Source of the DNA: Begonia masoniana
Taxonomy: Eukaryota > Streptophyta > Magnoliopsida > Cucurbitales > Begoniaceae
Length of the DNA stretch: 64,000 nucleotides
Reading direction: 5' to 3'
Assembly: GCA_022432975.1 (NCBI GenBank)
Contig: CM039512.1
Span: 37,387,936-37,451,935, forward strand
Shown: in pieces, positions 45,166 to 56,700 of the stretch
Layout of the letters: every line of letters starts with the position of its first letter
Position numbering within the stretch: the stretch's first letter is position 1
The notes under the pieces: model-generated
Seen by the model: the letters and a program-made list of their open reading frames with translations, nothing else
Told to the model about the DNA's origin: nothing
Database searches by the model: none
Made by a program: the position numbers and the translations under genes

Positions 45166-45789
45166 TCAGCCTCAAGATATCAATGATTATGAATGTGAAT
45201 ATGATCAATGATTATGAATGATGAATATATCCATGACTATGAATGATGATTACGAGCAAAGACATGAACAAGAAAAGACTTATGAGCATGTGATTTTCCC
45301 AAATTATGCATTCATGCATCCATGTTAGTGTTGCATTCCTTACTAAGCATTAGGCTTATAGTTTAAACCTTATGATGTAGGTGACGAGTTTTCAGGTGAT
45401 GAACTCAAGGTCAATGAAGATGTCTAAGCTCGGTTGCTGGAGGATGCTCAGTGTGACAGTGAAGGCTGGATAGGCGATTAAGCTCCCTGGTTGTGCTCAT
45501 AGTAAGTTAGAGAAGTTTACGATGAATAGATGACTAAATAGAATAGAATTTCTTATAACAACGAGATTTGGATTTGAAGAGCTTGTCTTTAGAGTCTGAA
45601 TACGATTTTAAGGATTAATGAATGGTTTTTTTTTTGTTTGAGTCTTCCGCTATGCGTATTTTAGATGAGTTTATGATTATTACTCTTTGAGGTTTATGGT
45701 TAATAAGCTAGGGATCGGGTGAGTTGTGTTATGTTCTATCGAATTAAGACGTTTGATGATTATAGTGTTTTACTGCCATATGATAGAAG

Positions 45790-46370
45790 CTGGATGAGAC
45801 AATCATCCGGCTGACGTCATCGGTAGATGTAGTGTTTAAGTCATTGGATGATGAAAGTGTTATTTTGTCGACTAGCGATCGGCAGATGTAGAGTGTTTAA
45901 GCCATCGGATGATGAAAGTGCTATTTTGTCGTCTAGCGATCGGCAGATGTAGAGTGTTTAGCCATCGGACGACGTGAGGGTTTTCTTGACGTTTAGTGAT
46001 CGGGTCATGTTTTAATTATGCACGTGGGGAGCACAAGTCCATCGGATGATGTTTCCCTATTACACCGGAAGATGAAGTATGTTTCCTCGTCGGATGATGT
46101 AAATGATAATTTGTCGTTTAGTGATCGGATGATATAGAGCATGTAAAATGAACACGTAAATTTCACATGTCTATCGGTAGATGTTTTAATTGGTCACACG
46201 AGATGCACGTGATCGTCGGTCGATGCAAGTATTCGCATCTGCCGATAGGTGTTTAAATGAGTCATGTGGGGTGCACGTGCCATCCGGAAGACGCAATGTC
46301 TATCGGTTGATGCATGCAGACCCATGCAACTTGTACGTCGATTGGAAGCATGTACGAGGGACTAATTTTC
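45790..46370. repeat. ATCGG-GATGATG degenerate repeats in solo LTR
   Basis: Multiple copies of ATCGGATGATG, ATCGGCAGATG and ATCGGTAGATG alternate with TTTTGTCG-type spacers. It lies 147-727 bp from the LTR 3' end. The same motif type occurs in both LTRs of element C. Confidence 0.85.
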
Positions 46371-46517
46371 CATCCGATAAGTTGAATGTCTTTAAGCCTG
46401 TTAGATATACTGTTATTAAAAAAAAAAAAAAAACAGGGAAGGAGAAAAGAGTTCAAATATGAATTAAAGTTTTATGTAAGTCAAGAATTTCGTGGCGATC
46501 CACCTCGGGTCGTTACA

Positions 46518-46669
46518 TGCGTAAGAAAGGAAGGAACTTCCTTCGTCCTTGTTTAAAACAAAACTTTTACTTAACAAAATTTTTCGCTCAACTACATAGA
46601 AAATCTCACAATTCACTAAAAGCCTAAACGCTTCAAATATTATTTTCTCACAAATCCTAAGAAAGACTA
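46518..46669 (-). repeat. 5' LTR of element E, outer part
   Basis: This 152 bp remnant lies between the solo LTR duplication and the start of element B at 46670. It is assigned to E by continuity only. Element B cuts it off on the right. Confidence 0.5.
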
Positions 46670-49008
46670 TGTAACTCCCGGTTTTACGGGATTTTATTAT
46701 TCTAATATATAACGGCATTTTTGTAAATATGTATAATTAAGTCCGTTTTACGAACAGAAAGTTTTAATAGAGCCTCAACAATAAATTGGAATTTATGGTG
46801 AAATAAGAAAATTTGGAAAAACCGAATCGGTAGTTAAATAACGAAATAAGTAACGAAACAAATAGAAAGTCAAATAGAGGGGCAATATAGTAATTTAACA
46901 AGTCAAAATTATTAAAAACCAATTAACCCACTTTCATCTCTCAGACCTTACGTGATTTCTTCTCTTCTCCCAAATCTGGCGATTTTTCTCTTCCTCCGAC
47001 GACTATCACGTTTCTACCGATTCTCCTCTGATCAACGGCGATTTCTTCACGTTTTCTCCTCCAATTCCAACCCTAGGTAAGAATTCACTGTTTTGGAGCT
47101 TTAGATTTCGGTATCTAGAGTTTAAACAATTAGAGTTCGTTTAGGGTTTTGTTAAAAACGTGAAATAAGGTTGGAAATTGATAGAGTTACCGTGATTATG
47201 GCTCAAATAGACGTATTTATAGTCGTTGGTGAGAGTTAGTTGGGTTAATGTGGGTTGTTGAGAATTTGGTGGTTGGAGGTTTTAAAAACCCTATTAATGG
47301 TAGTTTAGAAATTCATAAGCACGAATTGCTCGATAAAATGTCTCAACGAGTTAAATTAGAGTTTTAGGAAATTTCCTTTAGCTAGGAGTTTGTAGTTTTC
47401 GAAACTCAATAGTTTAGACTCAATTTCAATGACGAATGTTGTGAATTGCCATAGGTGAAGAACGCTAAAGGACGGAACTTGAATTGCAACGGACGCGAGG
47501 TAAGTCTTCGTGACTTATTTGGCCGATCTGGCCTACACCTTGGATGAACTTTGTTGATCGAGGAAAATTGGAGAAATTCTTGTTTAGTGTAGGTTGGAAG
47601 GGTAGTTAGGATAATTGTATGTTAGAACGTTTTTTCATTAGGCTCTAGTTTTTCTTTACGTTTATGCTTAAATCCATGTTCATGCATCATGTTTTACGAA
47701 CCGGCACAAAAAAATGAATTTTTGCATATATTTTCATGAAAAGAAACGCCTAATGAAAAAATATGAAATGCACGTAATCTCGGTCACATCGGGGTGGTTC
47801 AGACATAGCTGTCCTGAGAGGAGGAGCATGTTTTCCGCCCTGTAGATGAAAAGGGATATCTAACCGCGAGATGTGTCCTCTCTATCTGGTGAGTCAACCT
47901 CCGGTGACACCTCACGCTATGTAACTAAATAATGAAAAAGAAATGCATATTTTTACAAACCTCGCACGCATAGCATGCATTTACATTTACGTAGATTTAC
48001 TGAGCCTTTAGCTCATAGTTTATTTTCTATGGTGTAGGTGACTTCGATTCAGGTGAAGACGACATTCTTCCACCCAAAGTATGAGCAGGTTGAAGAAGGA
48101 TGACCCGTGGTAGTGCGCTGGGCAGCAGACGCATATTTTGACCCATGGGGACATCACGTAAGTATTTTGGGATTTTGATAGTTAGAAACGTCGATAAATG
48201 TATAGGGATGTTTAGATGGGCTGACGGGTGAATAGATAGGAAAATTATATAGTTGAATCATTTTAGGATTCTTGGTAACTGGATTGATAACGTATAGTAT
48301 TTTGTTGTGATTTTGGATATTTTCAAACAGAGGAAAATGTTCAGTTTTTAAATGGATCCACGTGGTTCATTTTTATAAAATGTGGCTACGTTTTAAATAT
48401 GTTTTGAGTCAGTTTTTGGGTGATTGGTGGAGTGAGGATTGTATGTGGGTAGTAGTGTTGTTATGTTGAAGTGTTGTTATAAAATGTATTTATAAGAAAT
48501 GTTGAAGGTGTGGAGTAGAGTTGATGAAGTGTGTGTGTACAAGGGATCGAAGGGGAAAGGAAAAGATCAAAGGATGCAGCACTTTGGATAAAAATCCAGA
48601 GAGCTTGCCGATCGATCACCAGGGAGGGCGATTGATCAGCCCTCATTGGCCACGCTCTGGAAGAAATTCCAGAGTGTGTGCCAATCGATCGCCTGGTAAG
48701 GGTGATCGATCGGTCAAATGTGATCGCCAAGGGGTGATCGATCCCCTAGCGTATAAACGCCACAGCCGATCGATCGGCTGAAATGGCCAATTGATCGGCC
48801 ATGCAATTTTGGAAATCGTTGCCCTTTTTGCCCTCGGCTTGTTTGTTCTGTGATTTTCCTATGTGTTTACATGTTTCTTCAAACAGTTTTCAAATGATTT
48901 TCAATGACTTAGACTTTGATTTAAGGTGTAAGAAGATAAAATATAATTACGGTCAATAAAATGAAAAATTTTATGGGAAATTAGGATATCGGATTAAGGG
49001 TCGCCACA
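46670..49008 (+). repeat. 5' LTR of element B
   Basis: 2339 bp, TGTAACTCCCGG to GGGTCGCCACA, followed by a primer-binding site. Its first 660 bp align with 63334-64000 with scattered substitutions, indicating an old insertion. Confidence 0.93.
48600..48795. repeat. CGATCGATCG palindrome and hairpin module in B LTR
   Basis: Contains GCCGATCGATC-type palindromes and a stem CACGCTCTGGAA / TTCCAGAGTGTG at 48651-48678. It lies 213-408 bp from the LTR end and corresponds to the blocks at 6418, 10095 and 32655. Confidence 0.8.
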
Positions 49009-49012
49009 ATTA

Positions 49013-49024
49013 TGGTACCAGAGC
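49013..49024 (+). other. tRNA-Met-type primer-binding site of element B
   Basis: TGGTACCAGAGC lies 4 nt after the LTR end, one base off the consensus. Confidence 0.87.
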
Positions 49025-49992
49025 CCCCGGGTTTTGAAATCGGTTTTGTAGGCTGCTCGACTGCACAGCCACTACGCGGACATCCTTCCTCAATTGTAAA
49101 TATGTTTAATTGCTTTATTTGATTTAAATTTTCTTAGGATTATATGTTTTGACTTTCATAGGGGTTATAGAAAAATGGTTCGAGCGAAAGATGCTAGGGA
49201 CGAAGCCCTGGATAGGTTGACAGATTTGCTGGATCGTCAGACCCAGTATATGGACAGGCAAGCATAACAGATCGAGAGCCTAGTGAACCATGAAAATCAG
49301 AGAGCCCAGGATATAGTAGTTCCGGACAATCACAGCATGGAGAGGTTCCAAGAGCTACGGCCTCTAGTATTCAACGGACAATCTACAAACCCCTCTATTG
49401 CTGAGGAGTGGGTTCGAACAATGGAGGATATGTTGGCTTATGCTAAAGTGGAAAATGCTGAGAAGGTCACATGCGTCACTTTCCACCTGGCATTGGATGC
49501 CCGATTTTGGTGGGATTTAATTAAGGCGACTACGGACGTGACATTGATGAGGTGGGAATGGTTTAAGACCGTGTTCTTTGATAAATACTTCAACCGTACT
49601 GTGAGAGCGGAAAAAAGAGCGGAGTTCACGCAGCTGAAGCAGACCAGTACAGTTGCGGAGTATATTAGGAAGTTTGAGGCTTTATCCCGATTTGCACCAC
49701 GCTTAGTCAACGATAATGAAGACAAGGTGCAACAATTTATGGATTGACTAAATTCAGAGATTTGAAAGAATATCATAGTATCTGGCATTTTAGATGTGCC
49801 ATACGAGAACATCGCGGCAAAAGCCTTGGAGTTTGAGGTTGCAGAGTTGACTTGTGTGAAACCAAAGAAGCCTGCTAGGGGCTTCTTTCGCGAAATTCAT
49901 CCTCAATCACGGAATAGAAGTTGGCAACAAAAAGGACAGCCACCAGTACAACAACAAAGGGTAGTTCAAGAGACCATTTGATGAAGATGGGG

Positions 49993-50415
49993 TAAGGACC
50001 GGGGACAAAGACAAATAGGTACAAGAAATACTTAAATGCCTTGGTGCCGCTAAATGCCAGAAGGAGCACAGGCGGCGAATGCCGATTGGGACAAGATTGT
50101 ACAGACCCTTTTCCCAGCAAGAATTTATTGTCCAACCTCTCAGGGGATGGGGCCACAGCCCAATATCCTCCCCTCACGGATTTGTTTGGCGGAGCGACAC
50201 TTCCGCAGAACGACCGGGAAAAGCAGCAAGATATTGTCCACTCTGGGGATTGGGCCACAGCCCAATATCCTCCCCTCACGGCTTTGTTTGGCGAGAACTT
50301 CCCAGAAGGAGGTAAAGACCGGGGAAAAGAAAAATAGGTACAAGGAAATACTTAAATGCCTTGGTGCCCTAAATGCCAGAAGGAGCACAGCGGCGAATGC
50401 CGATTGGGCACAGAT
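49993..50415. repeat. Local tandem duplication mixing B gag and Cassandra LTR ends
   Basis: The gag piece AAGGACCGGGGACAAAG through GCCGATTGG plus the first 100 or so bases of the Cassandra LTR occurs at about 49993-50200, then a Cassandra-only piece at 50219-50310, then the gag piece again from 50312 leading into the full insertion at 50416. The first copy is rich in small indels (AATTTATTGTCCAACC for ATATTGTCCACTC). Confidence 0.8.
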
Positions 50416-50892
50416 TGTAACGACCCCTTTTCCCAGCAAGATATTGTCCACTCTGGGGATTGGGCCACAGCCCAATATCCTCCCCTCACGGCTTTGTTTG
50501 GCGAGAACTTCCCAGAAGGTCACCCAACCTAGAATTGCTCTCGCCGAAGCACTTTTAACTTTGGAGTTCTTATGGGATCCGTTGCCAATCGTGTTCTAAA
50601 ACGCGTCTTGCTATCTTGGGAGGGTCTCTTTACATATGTTTCATTTCCACATACTTCCCCAAGCGATGTGGGATTGTGACGACCCCTTGTTTACGACCTG
50701 TCACCTTCCGGTTCGCCCGCGCGGACGTACCGCCATCCGGGTTCCGGTTCGTACAGCCATCGTATCCATACGTGCATATTCGGGTCATCACAATCACCCC
50801 CCCTCGGGGGCCCAACGTCCTCGTTGGCCACATTGTGCTACGGCCCAATCCCCAGAACGGACAATATCTTGCTGGGAATAGGGGTCGTTACA
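50416..50892 (-). mobile_element. Aberrant Cassandra: LTR, part interior, inverted LTR end; TSD CAGAT
   Basis: A 377 bp Cassandra LTR in minus orientation (50416-50792) is followed by part of the interior (50793 to about 50831). Then comes about 61 bp of the LTR 3' end in the opposite orientation (about 50832-50892, ending GGGGTCGTTACA). Exact CAGAT duplications flank the unit (50411-50415 and 50893-50897), so it integrated in this form or was rearranged without touching its ends. The junction sits at GGCCACATTG, similar to ATATTGGGCTACGG of the LTR. Confidence 0.87.
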
Positions 50893-51535
50893 CAGATAGA
50901 TGCTTCCGTTGTGGAGAGACAGGCCATTATGTTAAAGATTGCCCGAAGCCGGGCCGAGAACAGTCAGGCAGAGACCAGAGGAGAGTTATGCCAAGGATCT
51001 TCGCCTTTATCGAGCCTGGTGACGTCGATGACGAGGCTCTGCCATCTGTTATAGCAGGTACTATTTTAGTCATGGGTGTACCAATATTTTCTTTGATAGA
51101 CACGGGAGCAACGCACTCCTTCATTTCAACTGCTTGCATGATTAGATTGGGGTTAGTGTCTGAGTTGGCAGAGTTTGAGTATAGAGTAATGCTGCCTTCA
51201 GGAGCGCATATGCAGTCTGATCATGTTTTCCAGGGCAATTTCGTTCGGTAGGGAATAACATACTCTACGCCCGGTTGATAGTTATGGGCATAGAGCGGTA
51301 TGATCTGATTTTGGGAATGGACTGGTTGTCACGCCATTTTGCTACCATTGACTACCGATCCAAGTTAGTAACTTTTTCGGCCCCTGGATAAGGAAGAGTT
51401 TTCATATCAGGCAATGAATAGGTCGAGTGGGTCGCCTACTTCCTATCCCATGAAGGTCCAAGAGCAGTTTAGGGGCGAATGCTCAGTTTATCTTGCTAAA
51501 GTGGTCAATACTCAGTTGCTTAACGGGGTAAAGCC

Positions 51536-53598
51536 TGTAACACCTGGTTCTATAGAACAAGTGGATAACGTATTTAAGGAGAGAAGTTTGGGTTTAATGC
51601 ACTGTAGCTGCCACTATTCTGTTTATCATTCCTCTTTCGTCCTCCAGCTTTCCAGCAGAACCCTTTTGGCGATTCTCTTGCTCGATTCTCTTTCAACATA
51701 GGTAAGTTTTTCTCGTTTTTCTTGTATTTTAGCGGTTAGGTAACTGAGGGAGTACAATGTCAGAAATTTCAAGGATGCTGTGATTGAGAGTAGGTTCGGG
51801 TTTTGGTGATAAATGGGAATGAATGGGTAGCAGGGTTTCAAACTGGTTTCCTCAAACTTCTGATTGATTCTTGGGGAGTTTAGTGAAGGTTTGATTAATG
51901 TACTGTTATGACTTTAGGTGAGCAAGCTTCTAAAGTAGCTTGGAGCCAAGCGATTTCCAGGAGACCAGGTAAGTAAAGTATGCTTGTACCTTCGGGCCTA
52001 CATCACAAAACAGTAGGATTGTGTTTGGTTGAATGTGTTTTTATGACATTCATCATATTTTGAAAGTATGCGAAAATGAATTTACATGAAATGACATGGT
52101 AAGGAATGAACAGACTGTAACAGTTGTTAAGGGAACTAATCCGCCCCTTAATCAAGAGAGAGGATGTATGACTTTGGGAGAAGTGATCCAAATCCCAATT
52201 TCACATGGGGATCAAAACAGTTTGTTAAGGGAACTAATCCGCCCCTTAACCGAGAGAGAGGATGTATGATTTTGAGAGAAGTGATCCAACTCCCAATTTT
52301 ACAGGGGGATCAGATCAAAAACAAATGCATATGCAACTGAGATGAGAAAGTAGAAATTACATGTTTAGGAATTTATGTTTCAGCATTTCATTTCATTATT
52401 GCTTTACTTACTTAGCATTAGGCTAATAGATGAGTTTTGTGATGCAGGTGAAGAAGTGACTGCAGGTGTGTTATCTAAACATGTTGAGGAATAGATTGAT
52501 TGGGGGAGCACATTCATGCCTCGACATGGCGAACTGATGGGGCAGTTTAACTGGTGTCAGTAGATGAGAAGGTTTTGTGAATCATGATTCAATTTAATTA
52601 TGTTGAGAGTTTTAGTGGTAGTAGTAGCTTTTGAGGTTTTGAATACAATTTGAGATTTTTCTGATAATGATACTCTGTTAGTTCTAATAGTGATTTTTAC
52701 CAAATTTCGGAGTAATACACGGGTTTGAATAGTTTTGAATGTTTTTAGTAAGTTACTCAAGTTCTTTTGGTAGTCGGAGTTTTCTTTGTTTAGAGAGAAA
52801 TTGTTGCTATGCTGTTTTGTTGAGTGTTTTTTATCTATCGGTAGATGATGTCTATCGGCAGACGTAGAGTATTTTTGATCTATTGGTAGATGATGTCTAT
52901 CAGTGGAAGTCGAGAGCTTGTCTATCAGTGGATTTAGTCCATCGGTAGAAGTCAAGTATTTTATCTATCGGAAGATGTAGAAGGTGATTTGTCGTTTTGT
53001 AATCGGATGATGTCGAATATTTTATCTATTGGAAGATGTGGGAAGAATTTTGTCGTTTTGTAATCGGAAGATGTCTTCAGTAGAAGCCATCGGAAGATGT
53101 CTCCAGTAGAAGTCATCGATAGATGTCTTCGGCATAAGTCTTTAGTAGCCTTTTCGTTTAGTAATCGGATGATGTAGGCAAAAGATTTATCGTTTTGAAA
53201 TCGACAGATGTAGTCTATCGGTAGATGTGATATGAGGACTTTTGTCGTCTAGTGACTGGAAGACGTGGTTTGTTCTATCGGTAGATGTAGGCTGAGAATG
53301 CTTGTCGTATAGTGATCGGTCGATGTGCTCTGTTTTGTTTTGTGAGTAAAATACTTTTGTCGTTTGGTGATCGGTCGACGTGTTCTGTTTTCCTCTATTC
53401 TTTTCAATCAACTGTCTCGAATATTTTAACTATTTAAATAAATATTGTTTTTATACGATGATTTTTCTGCTGCAAGTTTTAGCATTTTAAGAGTCGAATC
53501 TTGACCATTGAATGAAATTTTAAAATTTTCTCATAAAGTCATAGTTCGGTTCTGTAACTTGTGTTGCGATTTGGGTTCTTATAACTCAGGGCGTTACA
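51536..53598 (+). repeat. 5' LTR of element C
   Basis: TGTAACACCTGG to GGGCGTTACA. It lacks about 110 bp near its start that the 3' LTR keeps (58240-58345). Otherwise it is very similar to 58219-60385. Confidence 0.95.
52830..53400. repeat. ATCGGTAGATG-type degenerate repeats in C LTRs
   Basis: Recurrent CTATCGGTAGATG, ATCGGAAGATG and GATCGGTCGATGTG motifs alternate with TTTTGTCGTTT. The same array is in the 3' LTR (about 59610-60170). It lies 198-768 bp from the LTR end. Confidence 0.88.
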
Positions 53599-53601
53599 GT
53601 A

Positions 53602-53613
53602 TGGTATCAGAGA
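53602..53613 (+). other. tRNA-Met-type primer-binding site of element C
   Basis: TGGTATCAGAGA lies 3 nt after the LTR end and differs from TGGTATCAGAGC only at the last base. Confidence 0.9.
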
Positions 53614-53752
53614 CATTCAGTTAAACCGTTCAAAAGATTACTCATCAGTACCGATTGTCGCATGGGAGTGCTCCAACAACTGTAAGTGTTTATGTTAACC
53701 TTAGTTATTAGATGTTTATGAGAGTAGTTAACCTTGAACAGGAGTATAGAAA

Positions 53753-56700
53753 ATGGCTAGACGACTAGGAAGACCAAGAGTACCAAGAGAGATGCCCAAC
53801 TTGAGAGTTGAGGAAGATCCTAGCGTGATTAGGCAGCTAACAGATCTGGTGCGTCAGCAAACAGACCTAGTGCGTCAGTAGTCCGATCAGTTAGGAGTGC
53901 TGGTTAACCGAGAGGTACAAGGAAGTGCCAACTCGAGTTCTAGCAACGAACATTATAGAGATAGATTCAGGAGGCTATGACCACCCATGTTTGATGGACA
54001 GTCATTTGATCCGGTTATTGTTGAAGGGTGGCTTAGAAAGATTGAGAGTATGTTTAGGTGTGCCAACATTGGAGAAGAAGACAAGGTCACGTTGGCAACG
54101 TTTCATTTGGCTGGTGATGCTCAACTCTGGTTGGAAACAATAGAGACCACCACTGATGTCTTGGCGATGTCTTGGTCACAATTCAAGGATATTTTCTATG
54201 AGAAGTATTTTAACAGCACTGTTCAAACTGCAAAGAAGTTGAAATTCCTGAACTTGAAACAGACAGGGTCTGTGGCCGAGTACAGTAGGCAATTCGAGTC
54301 CCTGTCCAGGTTTGCTGGACATTTTGCTCACAGGGACGAGGATAAGGTGTTCAAATTTGTGCACGGGCTGAAGCCGAAAATTTACCGAGGAGTTAAATTT
54401 TGTGGTATTAAAGGCTTGACATTCAGTGAAGTTGTGTCCACTTCTTTGGAAGTGGAAGAAGCTGAAAAGAAGTGTGCTGGACCAAAAGAGGTCCCACAAA
54501 AGTTTGTCCAGCCACACCAACAAAGAGGAATGAAGAGGCCTAGTGAAGGCCATAATAGCCAAGGTACAAAAGGGAAGATACAGGATGTCAATAAATTTCC
54601 CCAGTGTCCTAAGTGCTTGAAGAACCACCCGGGCAAGTGCAGATTGGGCTTTGGGAAGTGTTTTAACTGTGAGGAGGTTGGACACACGATCAAGGAATGC
54701 CCGAAGCCTAGAATCACCAGATGCTACAATTGTAACAAAGTCGACCATATTAGCAGAGACTGCCCAGCTTCTAAGAGTGACCCTGCTATGATTAAACCAA
54801 TGATATTCTCCATGATGGAGTCGGGTGAGGAGCAGCCCGCTGTTGTATCAGGTACTATATTGATCAACTCTATACCTACTTTTACTTTAATAGATTCTGG
54901 TGCAACACATTCATTTATAGCATCTGCATTTTCTGTTAAGCTAGATGTACAACCTACGCCATCTGAACATATGTTTAATGTCACGTTACCCTCTGGTGAA
55001 TGCATGCACTCTAGCCGAGTGATACTTAATAGTGTGGTGATAGTGGGAAACAAGAATTTATCTGCTGATCTCATTATTATGGATATAATGGGATTTGATG
55101 TAATCCTCGGAATGGACTGGTTGTTTAAGCACCATGCCACAATTGATTGTAGGACTGGAATAGTTAGCTTCCAACCCCCTGGTAGTTTGAAACATACCTT
55201 CCAAGCTTCGAAGAAGAATAAGGAAATGTCTGTAATGACTTCTATTAACACCAGACCTTCCCCATGTGGAGAGTATTTGTGCTTCTTATCTAGCGTTTTA
55301 GACACACAACTTGTAGGAAAAGCAAATCCACAAAATGTCTTAGTTGTCCAAGACTTTCCCGAAGTATTCTTAGATGACCTTCCTGGTTTACCACCAGATA
55401 GAAAAATTGAATTTGTTGTAGATGTTTACCCCGGCGCCGAGCCCGTGTCTAAAAATCCATATAGGCTAGCACCAATAGAACTAAAAGAATTAAAGAAGCA
55501 GTTGGAGGATCTGTTGGAGAAAGGGTTCATACGCCCTAGCTTTTCACCTGGGGTGCACCTGTCCTTTTTGTCAAAAAGAAAGATGGATCGATGCGGATGT
55601 GCATTGATTATCGGGAACTAAATAAGCTAACTGTCAAGAACAAGTATCCATTGCTAAGGATTGATGATTTATTCGACCAACTTGATGGTGCAAGAGTTTT
55701 CTCTAAGATTGACCTTTGTTCCGGTTATTACCAGTTGAAGGTTAAATCTGAAGATATCCCAAAGACTGCCTTTCGCACAAGGTATGGACATTACGAGTTT
55801 TTGGTTATGTCCTTTGGGTTGACAAATGCACCGATAGCCTTCATGGATCTTATAAATAGAGTGTTTCATGAGTATTTGGACAAGTTTGTCATTGTATTTA
55901 TAGATGACATTCTAATCTATTCTAGTACTAAGGAGGAGCATGCAAGGCATTTGAGTTTGGTGTTAGGAGTACTTAGACAGCACCAGCTTTATGTTAAGTT
56001 TTCTAAATGTGAGTTTTGGTTGAACTTTCTTGGTCACGTGATCTCTGAAGATGGAATATCTGTCGATCCAGCCAAGGTTCAAGCAGTCAAGCAGTGTCCC
56101 CAACCGAAGAGTGCTACTAATATTCGAAGTTTCCTTGGATTAGCAAGATATTACAGAAAATTTATTGAAGTATTTTCAAAGATTGCAACACCTCTCACTC
56201 GGTTAACTAGGAAAAACATTAAGTATGCATGGACAGAGGAATGCGAATCCAGTTTCCAGACTTTGAAACAGAAACTGACCAATGCCCCAATATTAACCCT
56301 TCCAGTTGAAAATGGTAAGTTTAGCATTTATTGTGATGCTTCCAAAATTGGTCTTGGATGTGTGTTGATGCAAGATGGTAAGGTAATAGCCTATGCTTCT
56401 AGACAGTTGAAAACACACGAGAGGAATTACCCCACACATGACTTGGAATTAGCTGCAGTAGTTTTTGCACTTAAAATTTGGAGGCATTACTTGTATGGAC
56501 AAACTTGTGAAATATTCTCGGACCATAAAAGTCTGAAATATATCTTCACGCAGAAAGAATTAAATATGAAGCAACTTCTGTGGTTGGAGTTTGTCAAGGA
56601 TTACGATTTTGAGATCCAATACCATCCCGACAAAGCTAATGTAGTGGCCGATGCTTTGAGTAGAGTGACAACATCAACCCCAACTATGATTTTTGATATG

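Larger units (their letters stand above)
43128..46517 (+). mobile_element. Solo LTR of a C-related element, TSD TGCGT
   Basis: Starts TGTAACACCCGAG and ends CGGGTCGTTACA, flanked by exact TGCGT (43123-43127 and 46518-46522). The 3390 bp length is inflated by a 26 bp tandem array and a duplicated flank. Its ATCGG-type repeats near the 3' end resemble the LTRs of element C. Confidence 0.92.
49175..51535 (+). pseudogene. Element B gag and protease, interrupted
   Basis: The ATG at 49175 starts MVRAKDARDEALDRL. A TAA at 49265 and stops near 49746 break gag. Capsid motifs include FHLALDARFWWD and KYFNRTVRAEKR. The zinc knuckle CFRCGETGHYVKDC (about 50905) is separated from the CQKEHSGECR part by a Cassandra insertion and a local duplication. 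Protease has LIDTGATHSF (about 51094) and, after a frameshift, LGMDWLS. The region ends at 51535, where element C is inserted, and pol resumes at 60386. Confidence 0.9.

Noticed and set aside
46420..46435. Poly(A) run as a retroposed-gene tail
   Set aside because: It is a short A-run inside a solo LTR with intact ends and duplication; no processed gene precedes it.
50054..50599. 181-codon frame across the Cassandra-containing duplication
   Set aside because: It crosses gag, LTR ends and a duplication boundary, and similar frames occur in every Cassandra LTR. It is a non-coding repeat.
54176..55305. Antisense frames of 190 and 193 codons
   Set aside because: They lie exactly opposite the well-supported gag and protease of element C and show no motifs.
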